DNA of 53,278 bases from Parcubacteria group bacterium (GCA_013204395.1 JABMNZ010000013.1:1-53278), one strand, 5' to 3'. Positions 39,710 through 49,363 are shown, counted from the first letter of the stretch. Translations and numbers: made by a program. The notes: generated by a model from the letters alone, not told the origin.

Positions 39710-40806
39710 TTATGAGTGAAAAAAAACTTCTTCTAATTACACCAGACTTTCCACCCAATCGGGGTGGGGTGGCTCGCTATCTCAGCGCGCTCGCTTCATA
39801 TTTAAAAGATGATATTGAGGTTGTGGCTGGAATTGATTCGCACTGGCAGGAGTTTGATCCTTCGGCTGGATACCCAATTTTCCGACGTGAGCTTCTCAGT
39901 AAGTGGGGGTGGCCAAAGTGGAGAAAGACAGTCAAGTATCTCAAGTCCTATTCTGAAAGATACCGACTTGTCTTAACCTCTCATGTTTTGCCATATGGTA
40001 GTGCTGTAATGATTGCGGCTCGTAAAACAAAAACGCCTTACATTGTTTTTGTTCATGGCATGGATGTTCGTCTGGCTCAGAGATCTTCGCACAAGCGTGC
40101 CTTAGCAAAAAAGGTTTTCGCGGGCGCTCGGCTTGTCGTTTGTAATTCGAATGCTCTGGCAAGAGAAGTGGCCCGTGTATTTGGTGTCACAGAGATCTTA
40201 GTGGTTTACCCATGTCTAGAAAGCATTCCAGAACCTGTAGCAGGTGAGAAAGATGGACTCTTCACGATCACTACTGTCGCGAGGCTCGTTGAACGAAAGG
40301 GGCACACTCATGTTTTGAATGCGCTAGCAAATTTGCGTGGAACCGGGCAGCTTACAGATTTTGTTTACAATATCGTTGGCGAGGGCCCAATGGAGGATAC
40401 TCTTAGGGGGATCGTAACTACGCTTTCCCTTGATCAACACGTTACTTTTCATGGGAATCTAGATGATGCATCCAGGAATATTCTTTATGCGCGCTCACAT
40501 GCTTTTGTCATGCCAGTGTCAAAAGACCCCGTTGATAAGGAGGGGTTCGGACTTGTTTTTCTTGAAGCTGCTCAGTATGGCGTTCCATCTATCACAACAA
40601 ATATCGAGGGGGTAGACGAGGCTGTTATAAACGGAGATACTGGAATTCTTTTGCAGGATCAGAATGAGGAAAATCTTGCAGAAGCGATTTTGTTACTGGC
40701 AAAAAATAGGGAGTATGCCACGCGTCTTGGTGAGGCAGCGCGAGAACGTTCAAAAGAGTTTTCTTGTGAGAAGCAGTTTGAGAAATTGAAACCGTACCTG
40801 GTATGA
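39706..40806 (+). CDS. Family 4 glycosyltransferase
   Basis: The 366-residue product is a GT-B retaining transferase: LLLITPDFPPNRGGVARYLSALASYL, VFVHGMDV, ARLVVCNSNALAREV, and the GT4 donor-binding signature TVARLVERKGHTHVLNAL plus EGFGLVFLEAAQYGVPSITTNIEGVDEAV (the E-x7-E motif). It probably extends a surface glycan. The flippase stop overlaps its start (ATGA), and it overlaps the following GT2 gene by 4 bases. Confidence 0.93.
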   Translation: MIMSEKKLLLITPDFPPNRGGVARYLSALASYLKDDIEVVAGIDSHWQEFDPSAGYPIFRRELLSKWGWPKWRKTVKYLKSYSERYRLVLTSHVLPYGSAVMIAARKTKTPYIVFVHGMDVRLAQRSSHKRALAKKVFAGARLVVCNSNALAREVARVFGVTEILVVYPCLESIPEPVAGEKDGLFTITTVARLVERKGHTHVLNALANLRGTGQLTDFVYNIVGEGPMEDTLRGIVTTLSLDQHVTFHGNLDDASRNILYARSHAFVMPVSKDPVDKEGFGLVFLEAAQYGVPSITTNIEGVDEAVINGDTGILLQDQNEENLAEAILLLAKNREYATRLGEAARERSKEFSCEKQFEKLKPYLV

Positions 40807-41504
40807 GCATTTCCGTGATCATACCAACCTATCAGCATGCCAAGACACTTGTGCGATGTGTTGATTCGATTCTGTCTCAAACATTAAAACCAGATGAGAT
40901 TATAGTTGTTGATGATGGGTCCACTGATGACACTGAAAAAGTACTGACTCCATACCTTGATCGAATCCAATATATCAAACAAGATAACCAAGGAGCTCCA
41001 GTTGCTCGCAACAGAGGTTTTGATGAGTCGACCGGAGAATATGTGATCTTCTGGGACGCTGATGTGGTTGGACATACACATAAGTTAGAAACACTACAAA
41101 AGGCCCTTACAGAGCATTCTGAGACCTCTTGGGCATATCCCAGCTTCAGGTGGGGACGAAAAGTGTTCAAGGGCAAGCCATTCGATACTGGTGCACTCAG
41201 AGAGGCTAATTATATTCATACAACCTCTTTGATCAGGCGCGAGGATTTTCCTGGCTTTGATCCGTCTTTGAAACGTTTCCAAGATTGGGACCTATGGCTC
41301 ACCATGTCAGAACAAGGAGCCAGGGGGGTGTGGGTTGATGAGGTTTTGTTCGATGTCTTAATTGAGAAAAATCGTGATAGCTATTCTCAATGGCTGCCAT
41401 CTGTGACGTATAAAATTCCATGGCCAATATTTGGATGGACACCTAAAGCTATCTTGAATCATAAGGCCGCCCGCGATGTGATAGCTAATAAGCATCAATT
41501 ATGA
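40803..41504 (+). CDS. Family 2 glycosyltransferase
   Basis: The 233-residue product has a GT-A domain: SISVIIPTYQHAKTLVRCVDSILSQTLKPDEIIVVDDGSTDDT at the N-terminus, GAPVARNRGFDESTGEYVIFWDADV with the DAD metal site, and FQDWDLWLTMSEQG as the late catalytic region. Sugar specificity is unknown. It overlaps both neighbours by 4 bases. Confidence 0.9.
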   Translation: MSISVIIPTYQHAKTLVRCVDSILSQTLKPDEIIVVDDGSTDDTEKVLTPYLDRIQYIKQDNQGAPVARNRGFDESTGEYVIFWDADVVGHTHKLETLQKALTEHSETSWAYPSFRWGRKVFKGKPFDTGALREANYIHTTSLIRREDFPGFDPSLKRFQDWDLWLTMSEQGARGVWVDEVLFDVLIEKNRDSYSQWLPSVTYKIPWPIFGWTPKAILNHKAARDVIANKHQL

Positions 41505-42343
41505 TTTCCGTTGTTACGGTAAATTACAAAACGATAGACTACACGATTCGCATGCTTGAGTCGCTGTTTAAATATCACAAAGATGAGGTCGAGGTGTTTG
41601 TTGTTGAGAATGATTCTGGGGATGATCTGACTACTCTTAAGAAAACGTTTCCACAAGTTAAGGTAATCGAAAGTTTTACAAATCTCGGGTTCGCGGGTGG
41701 ATGTAACCTTGGCATAGATGATGCTAAAGGTGAGTACATTGTTCTCGTTAATCCAGACATTCTTTTTGATAACGACGCCCTGTATCAAATCGAAAGAGAA
41801 ATGAATAATGCACAGGCTGTTGGCATAGGTGGAGTTTCACTAAAGAATCTTGATGGCTCACAACAGGCAAGTGTCTGGTCATTTCCACGTCCCATTGATC
41901 AACTTTTGCTTCTACTCAAGGTTAATCATATCGCACCAAATCTTGCTCCACTGAAGCGATGGTTGAGAAAAGAGTTCGATTATTCACGATCACAAGATGT
42001 TGATCAAGTCATGGGTGCCTTCTTTTGTATCCGTCGTGAACTTTTGGATCAGATCGGAAAGTTAGATGATGGTTTTTTTATCTGGTATGAAGAAGTGGAT
42101 TATTGCAGGCGAACTGTGTTGGCAGGTTGGCGAGTGCGATACTTCAAGAACATTTCGGCGCGCCATAAGCGTGGCTCGAGCTTTGATAAAGTGGCTACCA
42201 TTGAAAAACAAGCCATCCTAAGAAAGAGCATCCGCAGATACATGCGCAAGCACCATGGCCCACTAGCATGGGTGCTGTTCATTCTTGGAGAACCCGTGTT
42301 CTGGTGCATGAGTTTTGTTGCGTCGCTAGTCAAACCCAAATGA
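41501..42343 (+). CDS. Family 2 glycosyltransferase, rhamnosyltransferase-like
   Basis: The 280-residue product resembles WbbL/RfbF-type transferases: ISVVTVNYKTIDYTIRMLESL, NLGFAGGCNLGIDDAKGEYIVLVNPDI, DQVMGAFFCIRRELLDQIGKLDDGFFIWYEEVDYCRR. The NLGFAGGCN and WYEEVD motifs are typical of this group, which often adds rhamnose. The C-terminus ends in hydrophobic helices that may touch the membrane. It is separated from the ligase gene by one base. Confidence 0.9.
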   Translation: MISVVTVNYKTIDYTIRMLESLFKYHKDEVEVFVVENDSGDDLTTLKKTFPQVKVIESFTNLGFAGGCNLGIDDAKGEYIVLVNPDILFDNDALYQIEREMNNAQAVGIGGVSLKNLDGSQQASVWSFPRPIDQLLLLLKVNHIAPNLAPLKRWLRKEFDYSRSQDVDQVMGAFFCIRRELLDQIGKLDDGFFIWYEEVDYCRRTVLAGWRVRYFKNISARHKRGSSFDKVATIEKQAILRKSIRRYMRKHHGPLAWVLFILGEPVFWCMSFVASLVKPK

Positions 42344-42344
42344 T

Positions 42345-43865
42345 ATGAAACAGTTTTTTGGACGAGCATTTAGAGATTCTCTTATACTTGCCGCCGTATT
42401 GTACGGTTTGGCACTATTGGCTTATCAGACAAATTTCTCTGGTGTGCTTATTGTCGCCATGATTCTAGCTAGTGCCCTGGTTGCATTTAAGCGTTTGGAC
42501 CGAGCTTTGTACTTAGTTTTTCTGGAGCTATTTATAAACCCTCATGGGGTTTTGATTACGTCAACAATTGGTAGTTTTTCTCTATCACTTCGAATGGCGA
42601 TTTTTTTGGGAATCATGGTGGGGTGGGGGATTGGATTGGCAACGCATAGATATAAAGTGAGTCGCAAAGAACTAATCGAACAGCCACATTTTGGAATGTT
42701 GGTTCTGGCAGCAGCCATTGGCTTGATAATAGGCACACTTTCGCGTGACCCGTCATTAGTTTTTGCAGACGGCAATGCTTATCTGTTTGTTCTTTACTTG
42801 CTACCAATTCTTTCTGTTGATTGGACCTCAAGACGCAAGCATGAGCTATTGCAAGTCCTTGCAGCTGGGGTCGTTTGGGTTAGTTCGATATCAATCATTT
42901 TGCTGTTCATTTTTTCACACATGGACGGGATGATATTAAGACCGATCTACACAATGTTTCGAGATCTTCGAATCGCAGAAATTACAGCTCTTGATAGCGG
43001 GCTCTATAGAGTTTTCATGCAATCACAGTTCTACGTTCTGGTATTTGGACTTATCGTGCTTTCAATGGTTGGAAGCGAGGCTCGTTTGCGATGGTTGCTT
43101 GGGCTAAGCACTCTTACATTTGCCGTCGTTCTCCTGTCACTCTCAAGAAGTTTTTGGGTTGGATTGATTCCCGCTGTTATATTTGTTCTTTGGATACTTT
43201 GGCAAAAGCATCGACCCAAAAAAATCCAAATCGTAAAATATTTGGGCTGGATAGTTTTTGTAAAAGTTACTGCAATGATTGGTTTGGTAGCTATAGTACT
43301 TTTTCCATTCCCATCACAGGATCTCTCTGGAGCTGATCTCATTGGATCGTTGCGTGATCGGACAAGTGATAATGATGTAGCCATCACCAGTAGATGGAAC
43401 CTTCTCTGGCCAATGTTGGATAAGATTGTTGAGAGCCCGCTGGTTGGGCATGGGTTTGGTGCAACTGTAACTTTCACAACAGATGATCCAAGGGCACGTG
43501 CCATTAATCCAGACGGTAAGTGGACAACAAGTTCTATGGAGTGGGGTTGGTTGGAACTCTGGATAAAAATGGGGGTTCTAGGACCAATAGCATTTCTAGC
43601 GATTGGTTGGCACATCGCTAGTCGTTTGTGGAGTTATCGTTGGACTGATCAGTCTTGGCTTGGAACTGGATTGATTGCCGGTCTGATTTTTCTCTTCGCC
43701 GCACACTTTTTCTCACCGTATCTCAATCATCCAATAGGGATCGGATATCTATTATTTCTTGTACCTTTCCTTTCACATAAAAAAACCGCGACCGTACAGG
43801 TCGAGGAATTCGTAGCAGCTCCAATTGAGGTGGTTCGATCAAAAGCGATGGCCTCACGTCAATAA
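42345..43865 (+). CDS. O-antigen ligase/polymerase-like membrane protein
   Basis: The 506-residue product has about 10-12 membrane segments and a large outer loop at about 335-395. The Wzy_C/O-antigen ligase pattern is seen in LSLSRSFWVGLIPAVIFV, SRWNLLWPMLDKIVESPLVGHGFG and WGWLELWIKMGVLGPIAFL. Such proteins join or polymerise undecaprenyl-linked glycans on the outer face. It is the last gene of the glycan operon, and its end overlaps the convergent fmt gene by 12 bases. Confidence 0.85.
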   Translation: MKQFFGRAFRDSLILAAVLYGLALLAYQTNFSGVLIVAMILASALVAFKRLDRALYLVFLELFINPHGVLITSTIGSFSLSLRMAIFLGIMVGWGIGLATHRYKVSRKELIEQPHFGMLVLAAAIGLIIGTLSRDPSLVFADGNAYLFVLYLLPILSVDWTSRRKHELLQVLAAGVVWVSSISIILLFIFSHMDGMILRPIYTMFRDLRIAEITALDSGLYRVFMQSQFYVLVFGLIVLSMVGSEARLRWLLGLSTLTFAVVLLSLSRSFWVGLIPAVIFVLWILWQKHRPKKIQIVKYLGWIVFVKVTAMIGLVAIVLFPFPSQDLSGADLIGSLRDRTSDNDVAITSRWNLLWPMLDKIVESPLVGHGFGATVTFTTDDPRARAINPDGKWTTSSMEWGWLELWIKMGVLGPIAFLAIGWHIASRLWSYRWTDQSWLGTGLIAGLIFLFAAHFFSPYLNHPIGIGYLLFLVPFLSHKKTATVQVEEFVAAPIEVVRSKAMASRQ

Positions 43866-44801
43866 AGCGCCGCTGATATCAGGGTACCCTTGGATGAATG
43901 CACCAGCGTTCATTTTTGGTTTGCCCTCAAGTTGAATTTGTAAAATTTCAAGTGTTCCGTTCGCACAGTCTATAAATAGTCTACCCTCATGAGTGGTAGC
44001 CGTGCCTGGTGGAACGTCTGCAATAAAGTCAGATGGTCTTACTTCTAAAAATTTAAGTCGCAGACACACACCTCTTGCTCTGTCCCACATGCTCCATAGC
44101 CCAGGCCACTGTTCCCACGCACGACTCTTCCTTTCAATTTCTCCCATTGTCTGTGACCAAACAACATGACCATCTTCGCGATGGAGCAAACTTGTGAGCG
44201 TTGCTTTATCTTCATCTTGGGTGACAGGCTCTATCTGACCAACTGCATATCTATGAAGCGTTTCGACTAGTAGCTGTGGGCCATGCAAGTGAACCTTTTT
44301 CTCAAGAGTGCTGTATGTTTCATTTTCGTCAATATCTATAGTTTCAGTTGCCAAGAGGGGTCCTGTGTCCATTCCTTCGTCCAGGAGCATGATGGCCACA
44401 CCAGTTTGTGTGTCACCTAGTTCTATTGCTCCTTGCATAGGCGATGGGCCGCGGTGCCTTGGTAGAAGTGATGGGTGAACATTGATTGCCCCAAGTTTTG
44501 GAATGTTCAAGACCTCAGCTGGCAAAATTTTTCCGTATGCTACTACCACGAATAGGTCAGCTTCGTAGCGTTTGAGAGTTTCCAAAATATTTGGATCAGT
44601 CTTGAGACTTTTTGGTGTGAGCACTGGAATCAGGTGATCCTGAGCCAGCAACTTTACTGCAGACGCCTGCATGTTTCCTCCACGCCCAACGGCCTTATCT
44701 GGCTGAGAAAAAACAGACACTATATCAACGTTTGTATCGTTGACTAGTGCCTGTAAAAACGGGCATGAAAATGCTGGTGTTCCAAAAAAGACTATTTTCA
44801 T
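43854..44801 (-). CDS. fmt: Methionyl-tRNA formyltransferase
   Basis: Fmt formylates initiator Met-tRNA with 10-formyl-tetrahydrofolate. The 315-residue product has the Rossmann core (MKIVFFGTPAFSCPFLQALV), the catalytic GAINVHPSLLPRHRGPSPMQGAI and LLDEGMDTGPLL, and the C-terminal OB-like domain. It overlaps def by 4 bases in a priA-def-fmt order common in bacteria. An end-to-end overlap with the ligase gene leaves no room for a separate terminator. Confidence 0.97.
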   Translation of the reverse strand: MKIVFFGTPAFSCPFLQALVNDTNVDIVSVFSQPDKAVGRGGNMQASAVKLLAQDHLIPVLTPKSLKTDPNILETLKRYEADLFVVVAYGKILPAEVLNIPKLGAINVHPSLLPRHRGPSPMQGAIELGDTQTGVAIMLLDEGMDTGPLLATETIDIDENETYSTLEKKVHLHGPQLLVETLHRYAVGQIEPVTQDEDKATLTSLLHREDGHVVWSQTMGEIERKSRAWEQWPGLWSMWDRARGVCLRLKFLEVRPSDFIADVPPGTATTHEGRLFIDCANGTLEILQIQLEGKPKMNAGAFIQGYPDISGALLT

Positions 44802-45283
44802 AATTCTAACTTTGGCGGCTTGGTATATTCGAAAACTTTATCAATAAAGAGCACACCGTCCAAGTGGTCTACCTCGTGCTGGAAAACAATTGAAAGGAGA
44901 CCTTTCGCTCGAAACTTCATTTCATTCCCATGACGGTCTAAAGCTCGTGCCTTGATTTCTCTATGACGCTTCACCATCCCATAAACTCCAGGAACAGATA
45001 AACAACCCTCCTCACTTTCAACCTTTCGTAATGAGCGAGCTGTGACCTCTGGATTAATCAAAGCCTGCGGCCCATCTCCGGTATCGATAATAATAATGCG
45101 TTTGTGAACACCGATCTGTGGCGCTGCAATACCGATCCCATTCTCTATCTCCATTGTCTCTATCAAGTCATCTATCAAGGTGTCTAGTTCCTTGGTGCCG
45201 ATTTCTTTATCAGAAACTTTCTCCGATATTTTTCGGAGTTCATCGTTTGGATCCGTTAATACAGGTCGTGATGTCATAAGCAA
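44798..45283 (-). CDS. def: Peptide deformylase
   Basis: Def removes the N-formyl group from new proteins. The 161-residue product contains the three metal-site motifs: GIGIAAPQIG, EEGCLSVPG and QHEVDHLDG. A second ATG two codons later (MTSRPVL) is an equally good start. It follows priA by 6 bases and overlaps fmt. Confidence 0.97.
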   Translation of the reverse strand: MLMTSRPVLTDPNDELRKISEKVSDKEIGTKELDTLIDDLIETMEIENGIGIAAPQIGVHKRIIIIDTGDGPQALINPEVTARSLRKVESEEGCLSVPGVYGMVKRHREIKARALDRHGNEMKFRAKGLLSIVFQHEVDHLDGVLFIDKVFEYTKPPKLEL

Positions 45284-45289
45284 GCTAGA

Positions 45290-47119
45290 CTACCCATTAT
45301 AAATGTTCGTGTCAATGATATATCGGTCATCGAGCGCTGTGAAGATGCCAAGAAGTTCATCGATCTGATCTTGTGGAACTCCCACATCAATTTGCTGTGA
45401 TCCATTAGGTCCACTATTCACAGCGCCAACACGAGCCCTTTCTATATCATCTATTGAATGCTTCAACTGCTCAATGGCTATTTGGGTTTTACGTGGCTCA
45501 TCACTTCTATGAGAAACGCGCGTCCATCGATAGACAGGAGGGAGATTATAATCCTGTCGTGCGGCGAGTTCCTCTTTAGCGGCATCAAACGGCTTGTCCA
45601 GTATTCGCTGAGCCAGTTGACTACTTGAGGTTTGAATGACGTAAGGGGCCCGACAGGCATAAGCCACAGACCTCCATTGCCAAAGTGACTGCATGAAAGA
45701 CTGGATGGCCGTTGGCGAGGTACTGTAAAGCGGTGTATCTGCATCTATCTGTATAACGGCCTGAACTGAAAGTTTTTTAAATGGTTGAAAAAGCGCCTCG
45801 TACCAGTATGAGGTTACCACAAGAATTTGTGCATCAGGGTCGCCCGCGTGCTCCCGATCAATAATAGAAATACTCACCGTGGGAAATATCTTTGCCAGCT
45901 CACGAGCAACTTCTTGATTACCAGGTCCAAAGGGTTTAAGTTTTACTCCGTTACAACTTGGACATCGAATGGGGGTAGAAACTCTCAATCTGCACCTGGG
46001 ACATTCAAGTGTATGTGTTTGAGCTACCTGCACGGTAGCGCAAGAAGAACAGGTTAGGGTCATGGCACAGTCCAAACATCTTAGTGCGCTAGCAACACCT
46101 TTCCTATTATGAACACATAGCACACGTCCTTCACTTGAGAGCACCTCTTCCATCAAACGTACAGCAGAGTGTGTGAGTGAGCTTGATGCGCTTCCAGGTC
46201 GCTCTCGATGAATGTCAATTACATCAACAGGTGCCGATGTGCCCCATGAGAGTTGTTCGGTTTCTGGGAACCTGCTTATAGTCTCTGGAGAGGGAGAAAC
46301 GTCAAACAGAAAGAGATTTGCAGAAAAACGTTTATGAATATCCCAAACGATTTGTCTGGCATCATATCGAGGATTGCGGTCACTTGACTTAAAATTTCTA
46401 TCTCCTGACCGCAGAACAAATACCGATGTTGTGTCCTGGTCTACACAAAGCGCGGCCGTTCTTGTACCAAGAAGCACGCCTGACTCTTGTGACCTGAACT
46501 TCTGCCATATTTTGAATCGTTCATTATTCGTCTCTTCGCCCGTGATGACGATGGGGTCCATGCCGGTTAAACGCGAACGAACTAACTCAACATCTCTTGT
46601 GGTGGGAGCTAGAATGATCGATTTTTGTTTAGGGTTCTTGTTTAAGTAACCCATGATCACTGCCGTTGAACGGCGGATGTCAGGAGACTGAACGAAGGCC
46701 TTAGCTCGATCACTTAGTTGACTCACGATTCTAACAACATGATCTGCTTCAGATGACGGAATGGTGAGTGGGAGCCAAGAAATAGGTTGGTGCTTTATGG
46801 ACGTTCTTTTTGGAGGACGTGGAATAGCTGCAAGTAAAATAGAAGCAGGTGACTGAGCCAAGTCTGCAGCCAGCCATTCAAAAAAAGAGAGTTCTTCCTC
46901 CCTTAGCGTAAAATCATCATAAACAGCTAGAACACGTTTCAGTTTGATCCCCCTTGGGGGTTTATCCTTCACCTCTTTTACGATTCCCCAAATAGTTTTG
47001 GTTCGATATGGGATTTGGACGAGCGAGCCTCTTTTAAGTTCTATCTCCTCTGGGGCTATGTAATCAAAAAACGCTATTTTTCTAGGTAGACGTTTAAGTG
47101 GATACACCTCAGCGATCAT
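45290..47119 (-). CDS. priA: PriA-like primosomal protein without helicase motifs
   Basis: PriA recognises stalled forks and reloads the replicative helicase. The 609-residue product keeps the N-terminal fork-binding domain (VQIPYRTKTIWGIVKEV), the eight-cysteine zinc region (CLDCAMTLTCSSC; CPRCRLRVSTPIRCPSC) and the C-terminal LPPVYRW...R region. The helicase motifs are gone: no GxTGSGKT Walker A, no DEEH (VLRSGDRNFKSSDRNPRYDARQ stands in its place), no GTQMxxKG and no QVAGRAGR. Actinobacterial PriA proteins are known to lack helicase motifs, so a structural, non-unwinding role is plausible. The start overlaps the MEMO-like gene by 4 bases. Confidence 0.85.
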   Translation of the reverse strand: MIAEVYPLKRLPRKIAFFDYIAPEEIELKRGSLVQIPYRTKTIWGIVKEVKDKPPRGIKLKRVLAVYDDFTLREEELSFFEWLAADLAQSPASILLAAIPRPPKRTSIKHQPISWLPLTIPSSEADHVVRIVSQLSDRAKAFVQSPDIRRSTAVIMGYLNKNPKQKSIILAPTTRDVELVRSRLTGMDPIVITGEETNNERFKIWQKFRSQESGVLLGTRTAALCVDQDTTSVFVLRSGDRNFKSSDRNPRYDARQIVWDIHKRFSANLFLFDVSPSPETISRFPETEQLSWGTSAPVDVIDIHRERPGSASSSLTHSAVRLMEEVLSSEGRVLCVHNRKGVASALRCLDCAMTLTCSSCATVQVAQTHTLECPRCRLRVSTPIRCPSCNGVKLKPFGPGNQEVARELAKIFPTVSISIIDREHAGDPDAQILVVTSYWYEALFQPFKKLSVQAVIQIDADTPLYSTSPTAIQSFMQSLWQWRSVAYACRAPYVIQTSSSQLAQRILDKPFDAAKEELAARQDYNLPPVYRWTRVSHRSDEPRKTQIAIEQLKHSIDDIERARVGAVNSGPNGSQQIDVGVPQDQIDELLGIFTALDDRYIIDTNIYNG

Positions 47120-47904
47120 AGATGAAATTCTGCCACCATATACCCAACACCAAAGGGTGCTTCGTACGATAAAATTTCAGGACGAGTTGTTTTGCGTTCG
47201 ATAACTCCAAACAGAACAAGAAGTTGCTTATACAAGCAAGATCCAGCCTCTTTTGGTAAATCTTCTCCCATGGCTATGAGGACAGAAGTCGATCCAGATG
47301 AAACGGCTTGGCGAATGGTTTCATCAAATTTATCCCCCTCTTTTTTAAATCCAAGTGGTGCGTCGGATGAAAGACAGTGTGAAAGATCTCCTGAAGCAAT
47401 AATTCCGATACGTCCTGACGACTGTTCAATTATATCCTTTAGAAACGAACCGAACTTCAGATGTTCTTTTGGAGAAAGGCCGCTGTAAGAAATAGGCACT
47501 ATTTTTAGGGATGGAGACGTTTGGATCAAGTAATGCAAAGGCACACCTACACCGTGATCCAATGCTGAGGAGGAGTTTAGTGTGAAAGGAATGTCTTGAT
47601 CCCTGGCAGCCTGTTGAACCTGAGTAATAAATTCAACATCGGGAACAAACTCTTTTGATGTACTCATGTCCCCAAAGTCGCTGAAGTCCGTATGGTACTC
47701 ATCGTGCAGATTTATAGAAAAAGCATCTTCGTGCTGAGTGGTATGTGAGGAGATAATAAGTAGAGTTTCGACATCAGCTGCATCAAACGACTGAGCCAGA
47801 GTTTCAAGAGCCTCAACGGTTACACTAAGTTTTTTGACATTGTCCTTTCCAATGGTCGGGATCAATAAAGGGGAATGTGGTGTTATGGCAGCAAATGAAA
47901 GCAT
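47116..47904 (-). CDS. MEMO / AmmeMemoRadiSam B-like, class III extradiol dioxygenase fold
   Basis: The 262-residue product has the fold's landmarks: AITPHSPLLIPTIGKDNVKK at the N-terminus, LLIISSHTTQH, SSALDHGVGVPLHYLI and IIASGDLSHCLS, with histidines suited to a metal site. The family includes LigB-type dioxygenases and MEMO proteins found with AMMECR1 and radical SAM partners. Neither partner is in the window, so the reaction is unknown. It overlaps priA and follows the secreted hydrolase gene by one base. Confidence 0.8.
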   Translation of the reverse strand: MLSFAAITPHSPLLIPTIGKDNVKKLSVTVEALETLAQSFDAADVETLLIISSHTTQHEDAFSINLHDEYHTDFSDFGDMSTSKEFVPDVEFITQVQQAARDQDIPFTLNSSSALDHGVGVPLHYLIQTSPSLKIVPISYSGLSPKEHLKFGSFLKDIIEQSSGRIGIIASGDLSHCLSSDAPLGFKKEGDKFDETIRQAVSSGSTSVLIAMGEDLPKEAGSCLYKQLLVLFGVIERKTTRPEILSYEAPFGVGYMVAEFHL

Positions 47905-47905
47905 A

Positions 47906-49318
47906 TTAGTTTGACGCTACTTCAAGATCTCCAGTGGCAAGCTCAGTTGTGAGAGCTTCTCCCAATGGGTGCAACAGCACAGAACGTTCATTCGTCCACA
48001 CGACTTGATTAAAACTCCATCTGTACTCACGGAACGTAATCTCATCACCAATGTGTCGACGCAGTCCTTCAGAAATCACGAACACATCTGGAGATCCAAC
48101 TGCCGCAACAAGTGTTCCGTCTTGGAAACCAACTGCGTCAGATAATTCGAACGTATCAAGCGACGCGGGATCAACAGGAATAACCACTAGGTTTGCGAAC
48201 TGGTTCTGCATGATTTCACGAGACATGATTGGGTGCTTCAATCCATTTTCGACATAGAAGACCCCGCCTGTTGTGTTGTTCTGCAGCAATGTACCTTGTG
48301 GGTAAACAGAATCAGTCGAGATTGGCTCGCCCTCGGTGTAAGCATCTAAATCTTCCCAGCTGACAGGAATAATTTCATCAGGTGAGAACCCTATTTGTCT
48401 AAAGGCCTCTTGAGATGTGAATCCACGTCGAGTGTCATCAACAATCAGGAAAACAGTTCCTGTAGGGGCTCTGAGTAGGGAATAGTTTGGGAAACTTATC
48501 GCTACACCCATTGGGTATCGATCAAGCTCTGAACTTGAAACTTGAATCAAAGCGTCTGGATTGAATCGAGAATAAAAAGCTGATCTAGATGTGATTGGCC
48601 TGCGGGTCCCGTGCTGGATCAACCATATGCCACCACTGTCGGCGTCCTGCAAAAGTGTGCCTGACAAATATTCATGAACAAACCATTTCTCCCAGATGCG
48701 CGCAAAGTTTTCATTGCCATGTAGGTGGGGGGTATAGGTATAGAGCGAAGCTGTTGCGTAGTTCACTGGGACAACAATCGTGTTATCGATTGTTTTTTCT
48801 ATACCAGGCCCCATGCCGGTCTCCGTATGCCCGTGATCCTCTAGGTCATCGAGGTAGTTGGTGCGGATGCGCTCAGCGGCCCAGTAGACCTGTTTACCAA
48901 ATCCTTTAAATTTTTGAATACGTGGATCTGACTTTGAACAATCATCGCAAACGGCATAGCCCATAGCCCAGTCTAGTTGGTCTTGAGAAGGGGAAGGGTG
49001 CTCAACAAGGCTTTGCTCTCGTTGGAGCAGTACTAACAAAAACTTTGGGCTGAGATCAAACTCAAGGGATACGTTGTAAATAATTTCAGCAGCTGTTCTT
49101 TGAATGTCATTCACGTCCAGGGTGACCAGAGAACCAAGTGACCCACGAGTAAGGAACCGCTGTAGATCATCAAGAGTCATGGAATACGTATCTGTCATCT
49201 CTCTATCTGAAACTAGATAGTTCGGATTAAACAGAAAATCACCCTCCGCGACCACCATAAGAGGGGACGATGAAAGGATAACTGCAAATAAAAGCCCTAA
49301 AGATATCGCTCTTTGCAT
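47906..49318 (-). CDS. Secreted protein with lysozyme-like domain and four C-terminal repeats
   Basis: The 470-residue product has a signal peptide (MQRAISLGLLFAVILSSSPLMVVA). A helical domain at about 70-215 (IIYNVSLEFDLSPKFLLVLLQREQSLV; DWAMGYAVCDDC; GFGKQVYWAAERIRTNYL) resembles lysozyme-like or transglycosylase proteins found in Gram-positive bacteria. Four related units of roughly 55-65 residues follow, each with G-T/S-L...G-x-V/W-x-L/V-I...R-x-I...F...V...L..Y/F. These may bind cell-wall or surface glycans. I start at the ATG at 49318, 9 bases after a consensus TATAAT; the longer frame is non-coding. It heads the operon with MEMO, priA, def and fmt. Confidence 0.78.
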   Translation of the reverse strand: MQRAISLGLLFAVILSSSPLMVVAEGDFLFNPNYLVSDREMTDTYSMTLDDLQRFLTRGSLGSLVTLDVNDIQRTAAEIIYNVSLEFDLSPKFLLVLLQREQSLVEHPSPSQDQLDWAMGYAVCDDCSKSDPRIQKFKGFGKQVYWAAERIRTNYLDDLEDHGHTETGMGPGIEKTIDNTIVVPVNYATASLYTYTPHLHGNENFARIWEKWFVHEYLSGTLLQDADSGGIWLIQHGTRRPITSRSAFYSRFNPDALIQVSSSELDRYPMGVAISFPNYSLLRAPTGTVFLIVDDTRRGFTSQEAFRQIGFSPDEIIPVSWEDLDAYTEGEPISTDSVYPQGTLLQNNTTGGVFYVENGLKHPIMSREIMQNQFANLVVIPVDPASLDTFELSDAVGFQDGTLVAAVGSPDVFVISEGLRRHIGDEITFREYRWSFNQVVWTNERSVLLHPLGEALTTELATGDLEVASN

Positions 49319-49327
49319 AGCCAAGAC

Positions 49328-49333
49328 ATTATA
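49328..49333 (-). promoter_or_regulatory. Consensus -10 box of the secreted-hydrolase/priA/def/fmt operon
   Basis: TATAAT on the minus strand lies 9 bases before the ATG at 49318. The -35 is weak. The spacing again predicts a leaderless mRNA. Confidence 0.55.
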
Positions 49334-49363
49334 CCGGAAATGCAGGAAAACGTGCATGAACGA

